DNA from: Polaromonas sp. JS666
GTDB lineage: Bacteria; Pseudomonadota; Gammaproteobacteria; Burkholderiales; Burkholderiaceae_C
DNA length: 64,000 nt
Assembly (NCBI RefSeq): GCF_000013865.1
Contig: NC_007948.1
Span: 2,418,001 to 2,482,000, forward strand
Reading direction: 5' to 3'
Every line of letters starts with the position of its first letter. The first letter of the stretch is position 1. The notes under the pieces were generated by a model. It saw only the letters and a program-made list of their open reading frames with translations. It did not search any database and had not been told where the DNA came from. The position numbers were made by a program, and so were the translations under genes. Below, piece by piece: positions 52,767 through 60,841 of this stretch.

Positions 52767-53660
52767 ATGACTTCCCTGTCTTCTGTTGCACCGCCCGCCG
52801 CGGTGCTGCCGGGCTCGCCTGCGGGCGGCAAACGGGCTGCCCGGCGGGTGTTGCCCGGCTTTTACCTCACGCTGGGCTACACGGTTTTGTACCTCAGCCT
52901 GATCGTGCTGATCCCGATCTCGGCGCTGTTCTTCAAAACGTTCACGCTCACCCTGGATCAGTTCTGGGTGGCCGTGACCTCGCCGCGCGTGCTGGCCTCC
53001 TACCGCCTCACGTTTGGCGCGTCGCTGATCGCGGCGCTCGTCAACCTGGTGTTCGGCCTGCTGGTGGCCTGGGTGCTGGTGCGCTACACGTTTCCCGGCA
53101 AAAAACTGGTTGATGCGCTGGTTGATTTGCCCTTTGCGCTGCCCACGGCCGTGGCCGGCATTTCGCTCACAGCGCTGCTGGCGGGCAACGGCTGGCTCGG
53201 CCAGTACCTGGAGCCCATGGGCATCAAGCTGGCCTTCACGCCGGCCGGCGTGGTGATTGCGCTGATTTTTGTGGGTCTTCCGTTTGTCGTGCGCACGGTG
53301 CAGCCGGTGCTGGAAGATGCGGAGAAAGAACTCGAAGAAGCCGCAACGTCATTGGGCGCCACACGCCTGCAGATTTTCACCAGGGTCATCCTGCCGCACA
53401 TCATGCCGGCGCTGCTGACGGGCTTTGCCATGGCCTTTGCGCGGGCGATTGGCGAGTACGGATCGGTTATCTTTATTGCCGGCAACATGCCCATGATTTC
53501 GGAGATCACGCCGCTCATCATCATCGGCAAGCTCGAGCAGTACGACTATGCTGGTGCTACCGCAGTGGCCGTGGTGATGCTGGTGCTGTCATTCATCCTG
53601 CTGCTGGTCATCAACGCATTACAGGCCTGGCAGCGCCGCAACGCAGGAGCGCCGGCATGA
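52767..53660 (+). CDS. cysT: Sulfate ABC transporter permease CysT
   Basis: A 297-residue permease with six TM helices. The EAA loop [31 protein letters not shown] is at residues about 190-220, and [18 protein letters not shown] is a CysT signature. It pairs with CysW in the membrane and with CysA for ATP-driven sulfate and thiosulfate import. It starts 11 bases after sbp and its stop overlaps the cysW ATG by 4 bases (ATGA). Confidence 0.95.
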   Translation: MTSLSSVAPPAAVLPGSPAGGKRAARRVLPGFYLTLGYTVLYLSLIVLIPISALFFKTFTLTLDQFWVAVTSPRVLASYRLTFGASLIAALVNLVFGLLVAWVLVRYTFPGKKLVDALVDLPFALPTAVAGISLTALLAGNGWLGQYLEPMGIKLAFTPAGVVIALIFVGLPFVVRTVQPVLEDAEKELEEAATSLGATRLQIFTRVILPHIMPALLTGFAMAFARAIGEYGSVIFIAGNMPMISEITPLIIIGKLEQYDYAGATAVAVVMLVLSFILLLVINALQAWQRRNAGAPA

Positions 53661-54676
53661 GCGATAAACAAGCCCCCACACTTGTCGCTACGCGAGCCTC
53701 CGGCGTTGCGCCGCCCCTTGCCGACAGAAAAGGGGCTGTGCTTGCTCGGGGCGGTCCTTCGCGGCGCACTCCTGCCCAACCGGTTCGCCGCGTCACGGCC
53801 GGAACGACTGAGTCGCCCTGGGTGCGTTACACGCTGATCACGGGTGCTCTTTTATTCGTGTTCCTGTTTCTCGTGCTGCCGCTGGCCGCCGTGTTCACCG
53901 AAGCCTTGCGCAAGGGCTTGGGTGCCTACATCGCCGCGCTGCAGGAACCCGACGCCTGGTCGGCCATCAAGCTCACCTTGATTGCCGCCGCCGTTGCCGT
54001 ACCGCTGAATCTGGTGTTTGGCGTAGCCGCAGCCTGGGCCATTGCCAAGTACGAGTTTCGCGGCAAGTCGTTTTTGACGACCCTGGTGGACCTGCCGTTT
54101 TCCGTCTCGCCCGTGGTGGCAGGCCTGATCTATGTGCTGCTGTTTGGCGCCCAGGGCTGGTTTGGCCCCTGGCTGCAGGCGCATGACATCAAGATCATTT
54201 TTGCCGTGCCCGGCATTGTGCTGGCGACCGTGTTCGTGACCTTTCCCTTCATTGCGCGCGAGCTGATTCCACTGATGCAGGCGCAGGGCAACGACGAAGA
54301 GCAGGCAGCCATTGTGCTGGGCGCCACCGGCTGGCAAACCTTCTGGCATGTCACGCTGCCCAACATCAAGTGGGGTTTGATCTACGGCGTGATCCTGTGC
54401 AATGCGCGGGCCATGGGCGAGTTTGGCGCGGTCTCCGTGGTGTCGGGCCACATCCGCGGGCAAACCAACACCTTGCCGCTGCATGTGGAAATTTTGTACA
54501 ACGAATACCAGTCGGTGGCCGCCTTTGCCGTGGCTTCGCTGCTGGCCATTCTGGCGCTGGTCACGCTGGCCATCAAGTCGGTGGCGGAATGGCGCCACGA
54601 AGCAGAAATGAAGGCTGCGGCTGATTTGCCGCCTGAACGCCCCGTGTTATCCCCTCTCCCCCTGGGAGAGGGCTAG
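53657..54676 (+). CDS. cysW: Sulfate ABC transporter permease CysW, with repeat-derived ends
   Basis: A 339-residue permease, about 45 residues longer than usual. The core carries six TM helices, the EAA loop [28 protein letters not shown] and [21 protein letters not shown]. The start at 53657 is coupled to cysT by an ATGA overlap. Residues about 6-45 ([20 protein letters not shown] and on) are read from sequence like the intergenic repeat at 50984, and the last 10 residues (SPLPLGEG) from the palindromic repeat at 54651, whose TAG provides the stop. The repeats thus extend both termini but keep the frame; the core looks functional. Confidence 0.92.
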   Translation: MSDKQAPTLVATRASGVAPPLADRKGAVLARGGPSRRTPAQPVRRVTAGTTESPWVRYTLITGALLFVFLFLVLPLAAVFTEALRKGLGAYIAALQEPDAWSAIKLTLIAAAVAVPLNLVFGVAAAWAIAKYEFRGKSFLTTLVDLPFSVSPVVAGLIYVLLFGAQGWFGPWLQAHDIKIIFAVPGIVLATVFVTFPFIARELIPLMQAQGNDEEQAAIVLGATGWQTFWHVTLPNIKWGLIYGVILCNARAMGEFGAVSVVSGHIRGQTNTLPLHVEILYNEYQSVAAFAVASLLAILALVTLAIKSVAEWRHEAEMKAAADLPPERPVLSPLPLGEG

Positions 54677-54746
54677 GGTGAGGGCGCGGCCCCACCTCGT
54701 AGCCAACGCCGGCCCTCACCCCAACCCTCTCCCAGTGGGAGAGGGA
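54651..54746. repeat. Palindromic repeat, copy 3 (cysW end to cysA)
   Basis: Third copy of the 110-bp palindromic unit seen twice upstream of metQ. It covers the end and stop codon of cysW and finishes 19 bases before the cysA start. Confidence 0.8.
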
Positions 54747-54765
54747 GAAAGAGAAAGAGAAAGAA
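54744..54765 (+). repeat. Purine hexamer repeat serving as cysA ribosome-binding region
   Basis: GAGAAA-type hexamers repeat three times directly before the cysA ATG, so the Shine-Dalgarno sequence is itself a simple repeat (AGAGAAAGAGAAAGAGAAAG). Copy-number change would shift the spacing. Confidence 0.6.
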
Positions 54766-55854
54766 ATGAGCATCGAAATCCGCAACGTCAGCAAACACTT
54801 TGGCGACTTCCAGGCGCTGGGCGACGTGAGCCTGGACATTGAGTCGGGCGAACTCGTCGCCTTGCTCGGCCCCTCGGGCTGTGGCAAGACCACGCTGCTG
54901 CGCATCATTGCCGGCCTGGAAACGGCCGACCGCGGCAGCATTCTGTTCAGCGGCGAAGACACCACCGACGTGCATGTGCGCGAACGGCAGGTGGGCTTTG
55001 TCTTCCAGCACTACGCGCTGTTCCGCCACATGACAGTGTTTGAAAACGTCGCCTTCGGCCTGCGCGTCAAGCCGCGCGGCCAGCGGCCCAGCGACGCGCA
55101 GATCAAGGAGAAAGTGCATTCGCTGCTCAACCTGGTGCAGCTCGACTGGCTGGCCGACCGCTTTCCGTCGCAGCTTTCAGGCGGGCAGCGCCAGCGTATT
55201 GCGCTGGCCCGCGCCCTGGCCGTGGAGCCCAAAGTGCTGCTGCTCGATGAGCCCTTTGGCGCCCTCGATGCCAAGGTGCGCAAGGAATTGCGCCGCTGGT
55301 TGCGCCGCCTGCATGACGACCTGCATGTGACCAGCATTTTTGTGACGCACGACCAGGAAGAAGCCCTGGAAGTGGCCGACCGCGTGGTGCTGATGAATGC
55401 CGGCAAGGTCGAGCAGATTGGGTCCCCGCAAGAGGTCTGGGACCATCCGGCCAGCCCGTTTGTCTACGGCTTTCTGGGCGACGTGAATCTTTTCCACGGC
55501 CGCGCCCATGAAGGCGAAGTGCATCTCGAAGGCCTGCGCATCGATTCCCCCGAGCATGCCGACGCACAGGACGCCAAGGCCTTTGCCTATGTGCGCCCGC
55601 ACGACCTGGAAGTGCAGCGTTATTCACCCGGCGCCGAAGGCATCGTCGCGCATCTGGAGCGCGCCATCGTGATCGGCCCGATTGCGCGGCTGGAGCTGAT
55701 GCCGGTCGAAGGCTACGAGCAGAAGGGGAACGCGTCAGGCGACTCCCTCATTGAAGCCCAGATGCCGTCGCAGCAGTTCAAGGACATGGGCTTGCGGGAA
55801 GGCGACATGCTGGTCGTGACGCCGCGCAAGGCGAGGGTGTTTGTGGAGGGCTGA
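54766..55854 (+). CDS. cysA: Sulfate ABC transporter ATP-binding protein
   Basis: A 362-residue ATPase: Walker [15 protein letters not shown], signature [16 protein letters not shown], Walker [13 protein letters not shown], switch His in [13 protein letters not shown]. The C-terminal regulatory part (about 240-362) contains the TOBE-like fold ([21 protein letters not shown]). It drives sulfate/thiosulfate uptake with CysT and CysW. It is the last gene of the operon, 90 bases after cysW with a palindromic repeat in between, and converges on a VOC gene. Confidence 0.96.
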   Translation: MSIEIRNVSKHFGDFQALGDVSLDIESGELVALLGPSGCGKTTLLRIIAGLETADRGSILFSGEDTTDVHVRERQVGFVFQHYALFRHMTVFENVAFGLRVKPRGQRPSDAQIKEKVHSLLNLVQLDWLADRFPSQLSGGQRQRIALARALAVEPKVLLLDEPFGALDAKVRKELRRWLRRLHDDLHVTSIFVTHDQEEALEVADRVVLMNAGKVEQIGSPQEVWDHPASPFVYGFLGDVNLFHGRAHEGEVHLEGLRIDSPEHADAQDAKAFAYVRPHDLEVQRYSPGAEGIVAHLERAIVIGPIARLELMPVEGYEQKGNASGDSLIEAQMPSQQFKDMGLREGDMLVVTPRKARVFVEG

Positions 55855-55865
55855 TGCCCCGCTCC

Positions 55866-56276
55866 TCATCCGGCGGGTTTGATCACCACCGACTCGGCCG
55901 AAGCGACGACGGGGCCGTGGTAGACCGCTTCGATGTTGTTGCCGTCCGGGTCCAGTGCGAAGGCCGCGTAGTAGCCGGGGTGGTATTTGCGCTCGCCCGG
56001 CGCGCCGTTGTCCGTGCCGCCAGCGGCCAGGGCGGCTTCGTAAAAGGCTTTAACGCCTGCCGTGTCCCTGGCCTGGAAAGCCAGGTGGACGTGTGAGCTG
56101 GCGCCGTCGGCCTGGTCTATCCACAACTCGTCGGCCGAAAAATGGCCCTCGGCTTCGCGGATGGCGTCGGCCCTGCCCAATGCCTGTAACACAGCGCGGT
56201 AAAAGCGCTTGCTGGCCGCCAGGTCATGAGCGCGTAAATGGATGTGGTCGACGAGGCGGCCGCGATGCAGTTCCAT
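55866..56276 (-). CDS. VOC-family (glyoxalase-like) protein
   Basis: A 136-residue vicinal oxygen chelate protein with two beta-alpha-beta-beta-beta units: VDHIHLRAHDLAASKRFYRAVLQALG and VHLAFQARDTAGVKAFYEAALAAGG, closing with YYAAFALDPDGNNIEAVYHG. Metal ligands His and Glu are in the expected places. Members range from glyoxalase I to resistance proteins; the substrate is not inferable. It is 3 bases downstream of a second VOC gene on the same strand and converges on cysA. Confidence 0.88.
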   Translation of the reverse strand: MELHRGRLVDHIHLRAHDLAASKRFYRAVLQALGRADAIREAEGHFSADELWIDQADGASSHVHLAFQARDTAGVKAFYEAALAAGGTDNGAPGERKYHPGYYAAFALDPDGNNIEAVYHGPVVASAESVVIKPAG

Positions 56277-56279
56277 GGT

Positions 56280-56777
56280 CTAGCCCTGGTAAGCCGCTTG
56301 CAGCTTCGCGATGTCCAGCTTCTTCATTTGCAGCATGGCTTTCATGGCCCGCTCGGATTTGTCAGTGACTTTCTCGCCGAACAGCTCGCCGATGATGGAC
56401 GGCACCACCTGCCAGGAGACGCTGTATTTGTCCTTGAGCCAGCCGCACTGCTGGGCGTTCTTGTCGCCGCCGGCTGAGAGCTTGTCCCAGTAGTAGTCGA
56501 TTTCCTGCTGCGTGTCGCAATAGACCTGCAGCGAGATGGCTTCGTTGAACTTGAAGTCAGGGCCGCCGTTGAGGGCGGTGAATGTTTGCCCGTCGAGTTC
56601 GAACACCACGGTCATCACGGCGCCTTCGGGTTTTCTGTGGATCTCGTGGCCTTCTTTCCCGAAGCGGGAAATGTGGGTAATTTTCGAATTCTTGAAGATG
56701 CCGACATAGAAGTTGGCGGCTTCTTCACCCTGCGTGTCAAACCACAGGCAGGGAGCGATTCTGGACGTGATTTTCAT
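56280..56777 (-). CDS. PhnB-like VOC protein
   Basis: A 165-residue member of the PhnB/3-demethylubiquinone-like VOC group: ITSRIAPCLWFDTQGEEAANFYVGIFKNSKI at the N terminus and SWQVVPSIIGELFGEKVTDKSERAMKAMLQMKKLDI at the C terminus. These are small dimeric proteins without a proven activity, often found in stress or mobile regions. The ATG at 56777 starts the conserved part. It is followed 3 bases later by another VOC gene, so the two are co-transcribed. Confidence 0.87.
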   Translation of the reverse strand: MKITSRIAPCLWFDTQGEEAANFYVGIFKNSKITHISRFGKEGHEIHRKPEGAVMTVVFELDGQTFTALNGGPDFKFNEAISLQVYCDTQQEIDYYWDKLSAGGDKNAQQCGWLKDKYSVSWQVVPSIIGELFGEKVTDKSERAMKAMLQMKKLDIAKLQAAYQG

Positions 56778-56941
56778 GGTGTTCTCCGGGCGTGTACTTT
56801 TCAAGATCATTCAACAATGAATGCCCTGAAAAGATACGCGCCTTGGGAAACTGCTTCTGTAGGACGATGCCTCAGGTGGCTGCTGGATGGGCCCGGGTCA
56901 GGCACCCCGGGTGCGGCGCAACTGTGGGCTGACGGGCACGA

Positions 56942-57532
56942 CTATGTACCTTTTAGAGCGGTTGGGCGTCCGAATGTGACCGCGGCGGTTACCTCGGGTG
57001 GTGCCGCGGCCGCCAGCTGCCAATCCGGTTCTGCTCCGAGCGCATCGTTGACGACGGAAAAGGCAAGCCTGAACGCTATGAAAAAGGTGGCCTCGGCGAT
57101 CTCCCGGTCAGTGAAGCCGGCAGCGCGAAGTCTGGCTACATCCTCAGTGGTCGTTCCATTCGGCTGGGTCACGACCTTTCGCGCCCATACCGACAGCGCC
57201 TGGTCTCGCAAAGTGAGTTCGGCTGTGGCCCTGCCTTGCAGCACGGCTGCTGCGGACACGGGGTCCGAGGCCTCGGCAAGCTTCTTGCCCCACGCAAGCG
57301 CGCAGTACGAGTCACCAAGCGCAGCGGCGGTAGCGCATACGAGCACCGCCAGTTCCCGCTTGCCAAGGGAAGAGTTGTCGGTAAGTTGGGAGCGCAGCGC
57401 TGCGAATGCGTCAAAGACATCCGGCCTCCATGCCCAGCCTCTTGTCAGGTTCATCACGAATCCCTGACTGTCAAGGCTCGACTGGTAGACGCGTGAGGTC
57501 GCTTCGGATTCTGGGGGCGGAGGGATAAGCAT
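56942..57532 (-). CDS. AhpD-like/carboxymuconolactone decarboxylase-fold protein
   Basis: A 196-residue protein of the CMD/AhpD-like helical fold, near the uncharacterised peroxidase-related group. The conserved block is KRELAVLVCATAAALGDSYC followed by ALAWG. In relatives the region reads CxxYCxxAH; here the proton-relay His is replaced by Trp and the cysteines are spaced differently, so peroxidase activity is doubtful. The N terminus is rich in Pro. It is one of several small accessory genes on this strand, with a 90-base gap to the upstream GNAT gene. Confidence 0.75.
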   Translation of the reverse strand: MLIPPPPESEATSRVYQSSLDSQGFVMNLTRGWAWRPDVFDAFAALRSQLTDNSSLGKRELAVLVCATAAALGDSYCALAWGKKLAEASDPVSAAAVLQGRATAELTLRDQALSVWARKVVTQPNGTTTEDVARLRAAGFTDREIAEATFFIAFRLAFSVVNDALGAEPDWQLAAAAPPEVTAAVTFGRPTALKGT

Positions 57533-57622
57533 GTTGTGACCTTGCTTGATGGTGGGCAGGGAATTCAGGCCGTTGAGGGTCAGTCCATATAGGAAGGGGT
57601 AGACGCCTTCGACATCGGTGAG

Positions 57623-58201
57623 TCAGACGGTGTTGAGCCTGACGACGGGCCGCTGTGGCTTGCGACGCGCGACTTCCTTGAAACCGGCCTTGTCGTACAT
57701 GGACTTTGCCCCAAACCACATGAAGTCGTCGTTGGAACGAGCAGGTTTGTCCACAGGATAGGCCTCGACCAGCGAGGCGCCGTTCTTTCTGGCGTAGGCA
57801 ACGGCTCCCTTGAGAAGCGCCTGCGCCATGCCCTGGCCGCGGTGCTCGGCGGGTACAACAAAGCAGACGATCGACCACACGGGTTGTTCGTCAACAGGCT
57901 TCATCACGGACGAGCGCTTGAGCCTGGCGAACTCCTCGCGTGGACCCATGGACACCCAACCGACTGGAACCTTGCCACGATAGCCGATGAGGCCTGGCGG
58001 ATTGCCGGCATCGACGAGCTCTTTCAGCGCGGCACGATTCGCTTGTGCATGAGTCACTCCCGGAGGCGGCGATTCGCGTGACCCGCTGAGGCGGTAAGCC
58101 ATGCACCAGCAGCCGCGAGCGATTGAACAGCCTTTGGCGCCAAATATCGCTTCAAGGTCAGGCCAGCGCTCGGGTGTGAGAGGCGCGACTGTGAGTTTCA
58201 T
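57623..58201 (-). CDS. GNAT-family N-acetyltransferase
   Basis: A 192-residue acetyltransferase. The acetyl-CoA motif A is CFVVPAEHRGQGMAQALLKGAVAYARKNGA (the R-G-Q-G-M-A loop), with LVEAYPVDKPARSNDDFMWFG and MYDKAGFKEVARR behind it. The N terminus (TPERWPDLEAIFGAKGCSIARGCWCMAY) matches a subgroup found on many accessory regions. The acceptor substrate is unknown. A GTTAGGC box and a 150-bp repeat stand directly upstream of its start. Confidence 0.88.
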   Translation of the reverse strand: MKLTVAPLTPERWPDLEAIFGAKGCSIARGCWCMAYRLSGSRESPPPGVTHAQANRAALKELVDAGNPPGLIGYRGKVPVGWVSMGPREEFARLKRSSVMKPVDEQPVWSIVCFVVPAEHRGQGMAQALLKGAVAYARKNGASLVEAYPVDKPARSNDDFMWFGAKSMYDKAGFKEVARRKPQRPVVRLNTV

Positions 58202-58217
58202 GGGCGTCTCCTGAGGC

Positions 58218-58370
58218 GCCTAACTTTTTGAGATATCCCGCAAAGCTGCGCAATAACATGGCAGCCTGCTGGACAACATGGCGCGCAAAATTCGAAAAAA
58301 CTGTTTGCTGTCATGCGCTTGGTTCGCTGATCTGCATGAATGCGAGGGTATATTGGTTTTGCCAAACCCC
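58218..58370. repeat. 150-bp dispersed repeat, copy A
   Basis: Aligns over its length with 58925-59074, sharing GATAT, CCCGCAA, ATAACATG, AAAATTC, GTTTGCT and TGATCTGCAT in order. On the minus strand it ends in GTTAGGC, 17 bases before the GNAT start, between that gene and the DUF4440 stop. Confidence 0.65.
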
Positions 58371-58395
58371 CAAACCAGACTTTGCAAGCTGCCGA

Positions 58396-58902
58396 CTACT
58401 CAACTCCGTCCTTCTTCAACTGGTCGAGGGCCCAGCCTTTGTGTGATGTGAAGAAAAACATCTTCCACGTGCCCCCTTCCTTTCTCCATCGGCTGATTAC
58501 CGGGTCACTCTCAAATACGGTCCTGTATTTTCCATCGGTCTTGGGCAGGTACGAGAGCACCTCACTCATGGCGACAGTGGCCGTACCATCCGGCATCATC
58601 CGTATCCGAACAACCTGTTGGGCCAGTTCTGAATCCAGAAAATTGGACTTGAACAAATTCACTGCGTTGTCTCGACCTTTTTGACGCCCGTAGCTGTCCC
58701 ACGCCTGCGTGAACCAAATATCGTCAGTCAGGAATGACGACCACGCATTGGCATCATGGAGATTCCAGGCTCGTTCATAGTTACGCAATACCTCGCGCAG
58801 TTTCTGCTCCTCGGTGGCGGGCCCAGGCTGTGGATGCACCGCGATCGGCAAGGTAAGCGCCAAGACAGAGACGCCAAGAACAAGCAGGTGACGTTTGTTC
58901 AT
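58396..58902 (-). CDS. SnoaL/DUF4440-like exported protein
   Basis: A 168-residue protein. A signal peptide (HLLVLGVSVLALTLPIAVHP) precedes a SnoaL/NTF2-like fold: LREVLRNYERAWNLHDANAWSSFLTDDIWF is the first helix pair and strand of DUF4440-type proteins, with WRKEGGTWKMFFFTSHK at the end. Such proteins have no common activity and are often found in variable regions. The ATG at 58902 is chosen over the one at 58917 because the leader peptide starts there. Copies of a 150-bp repeat flank it on both sides. Confidence 0.8.
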   Translation of the reverse strand: MNKRHLLVLGVSVLALTLPIAVHPQPGPATEEQKLREVLRNYERAWNLHDANAWSSFLTDDIWFTQAWDSYGRQKGRDNAVNLFKSNFLDSELAQQVVRIRMMPDGTATVAMSEVLSYLPKTDGKYRTVFESDPVISRWRKEGGTWKMFFFTSHKGWALDQLKKDGVE

Positions 58903-58924
58903 GATGTGGCCTTTCATCTACGTT

Positions 58925-59074
58925 CTCCAACATTGATATGTCCCGCAAATTCCGGAAGAACGTGGCGCATCGCGGGATAACATGTCGCGGAAAATTCAAG
59001 CAAGCCGTTTGCTATCACGCCCAGCTTATTGATCTGCATATGTGCAGAGGTAGCTGGTCCTGTCAAGATCCCCA
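58925..59074. repeat. 150-bp dispersed repeat, copy B
   Basis: Diverged partner of the repeat at 58218. On the minus strand it ends in GTTGGAG just before the DUF4440 gene start, at the same relative place as copy A before the GNAT gene. The remaining sequence up to dsbB (59075-59295) shows no feature. Confidence 0.65.
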
Positions 59075-59295
59075 TTTCATTTTTTCATTTTTTCTCTTGC
59101 TGAACAAGCGGCGGGCCTGGCATTAATCGCGTTTCCGGTCCCTGGAATTGCTTTTTTGGGGTTTATTAAAAAAAAGCCGCACGCCTGCTCTCGGTACCCG
59201 TCCTGCCAATCAGATTTCCTCGCTCGGGAACTTATCCCCTGCCAAACCCACGAACCATCGGACAATTCACAATCAATCCAAAAAGAGGGTTCCCG

Positions 59296-59802
59296 ATGTT
59301 TTTGACGTATTTCGACGCCATGCCACGCCGTGTGCTTGCCCTGGTGTCCCTGGCCTGTGTGGCCCTGCTGGCTTTTGGCTTGTACCTGCAGCATGTCGTT
59401 GGCCTGGAGCCTTGCCCCATGTGCATCGTGCAGCGTTATGCGCTGGTGCTGGTGGCTGTGGTTGCAGGCATCACGGCGGTGGCAAAAAGCAGGGGGCTGC
59501 TGATCACGGGCTCGGGCTTGCTGGTGCTGCTTTCCGGCTTTGGTGCATTTGTGGCGGCCCGCCAGAGTTTTCTGCAGTGGTACCCGCCTGAAGTGGCCTC
59601 CTGCGGCCGTGACTTTTACGGAATGATCGAAACCTTTCCGCTCAAGCGCGCGATTCCCATGATCTTCAAGGGCAGTGGCGACTGCACCAAAATTGACTGG
59701 ACCTTTCTGGGCCTGTCGATTGCCAACTGGTCTTTCCTGTGCTTTGTGGCGATTGCCTTGGTGGGACTGGTCCTGATCACCCGCCTGGCTCGTCAGCGCT
59801 GA
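59296..59802 (+). CDS. dsbB: Disulfide bond formation protein B
   Basis: A 168-residue inner-membrane protein with four TM helices. The first redox pair is CPMC in LEPCPMCIVQRYALV, and the second pair lies in the periplasmic loop (VASCGRDFYG and SGDCTKIDWTF). It reoxidises DsbA with ubiquinone. The classical DsbA is not in the window; the thioredoxin-fold protein at 35767 lacks a signal peptide and is not an obvious partner. It is a single gene, with GAGGG upstream of the ATG. Confidence 0.95.
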   Translation: MFLTYFDAMPRRVLALVSLACVALLAFGLYLQHVVGLEPCPMCIVQRYALVLVAVVAGITAVAKSRGLLITGSGLLVLLSGFGAFVAARQSFLQWYPPEVASCGRDFYGMIETFPLKRAIPMIFKGSGDCTKIDWTFLGLSIANWSFLCFVAIALVGLVLITRLARQR

Positions 59803-59965
59803 GGGCGGCGCTTTCTCTTTCTCCTCGGGCGCCGGGTCGATTGCACCCTGGCGCTTTTCGTTTTCACGTTTTTCTTTCATGAGATCAGTCCGTTAAACGG
59901 GCAGGGCGTTACACGCCCGAGCTGGGTGAAGGGGTAATTGCGCAGGGCGTGAGTCAGGCAATATA

Positions 59966-59981
59966 CTGTACATAAATACAG
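59966..59981 (+). promoter_or_regulatory. LexA (SOS) box upstream of imuA
   Basis: A perfect CTGT-N8-ACAG palindrome (TACTGTACATAAATACAGTA over 59964-59983) lies 39 bases before the imuA ATG. It matches the standard LexA operator and places imuA-imuB-dnaE2 under SOS control. Confidence 0.92.
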
Positions 59982-60019
59982 TATTTAACTGGATTTTCAC
60001 CCCCTGATTGAGCCCACCC

Positions 60020-60841
60020 ATGCTTTCTCCGATTCCTGTGGCCCGCGCCGTGCCGGACCTCGCCCACGTGTGGCGCGCGGGCGAGCTGGGCAGCGCGAGC
60101 CTGCAGACCGTGGACACGGGCTATGCGGCGCTCAACCATGTGTTGCCCGGCGGCGGTTGGCCGCAGGGTGCGCTGGTGGAAGTGCTGCAGCCGCAGGCCG
60201 GGCTGCACGAATGGGGTTTGGTCGTGCCGGCCCTGGCTTGCGTGCAGGCGGCGGCGCCTGATTTGTTGACGGTGCTGGTGGGCGCGCCCTGGCTGCCCTT
60301 TGGCCCGGCCTTGGGCGCGCGCCAGTTGAATATGCAGCGCCTGCTCAGCATTCACGGCAAGCCTGGTGACGCGCCGTCGCTGCTGTGGGCCACGCGCGAA
60401 GCCTTGCAGTGCGCCGACGTGCACAGCGTGCTGGCCTGGCTGCCCGATGCGCGCAGCGCGCATGTGCGCCGCCTGCAGATTGCGGCCCATGCGCACAACA
60501 AGCTGCTGTTTGTCTTCAGGCCACTGCGGGCGCAGCATGAGTCGTCGCCCGCGCCGCTGCGTTTGCTGATTGAAGGCGCGGTGAACGAGGCGGGCAAGCT
60601 GCTGGTCAGTGTGCTCAAACGCCGCGGCCCGCCTCTGGCCGCGCCAGTGCTGCTCGATACCCGGCCGGCCCGGCTGGCGGCGCTGTTGGCCGCCAGCCGC
60701 GAAAGAGCGCGGCGCCAGCGGGAAGAAGCCGGTATTCCGGCGCCCATGCTGCAGCCTTCGCTGGTGTCGCCTCCTGTCACTTCACCTCAGGGCCCCATCC
60801 ATGCGCTGCTGGATCGCATTGCACATCTCGACCACCACTGA
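60020..60841 (+). CDS. imuA: Translesion synthesis protein ImuA
   Basis: A 273-residue RecA/SulA-related protein that, with ImuB and DnaE2, forms the SOS mutasome. Typical stretches are TVDTGYAALNHVLPGGGWPQGALVEVLQPQ near the N terminus and LWATREALQCADVHSVLAWLP. It is thought to bind ImuB or RecA; no catalytic site is known. The ATG at 60020 is used; the ribosome-binding site is weak. The gene overlaps imuB by 41 bases and follows a LexA box, so the operon is SOS induced. Confidence 0.9.
   Translation: MLSPIPVARAVPDLAHVWRAGELGSASLQTVDTGYAALNHVLPGGGWPQGALVEVLQPQAGLHEWGLVVPALACVQAAAPDLLTVLVGAPWLPFGPALGARQLNMQRLLSIHGKPGDAPSLLWATREALQCADVHSVLAWLPDARSAHVRRLQIAAHAHNKLLFVFRPLRAQHESSPAPLRLLIEGAVNEAGKLLVSVLKRRGPPLAAPVLLDTRPARLAALLAASRERARRQREEAGIPAPMLQPSLVSPPVTSPQGPIHALLDRIAHLDHH

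Noticed and set aside
59077..59880. 267-codon minus-strand frame over dsbB
   Set aside because: The first 25 codons outside dsbB (MKEKRENEKRQGAIDPAPEE) look gene-like, but the remainder is antisense to dsbB and no homology is recognised.
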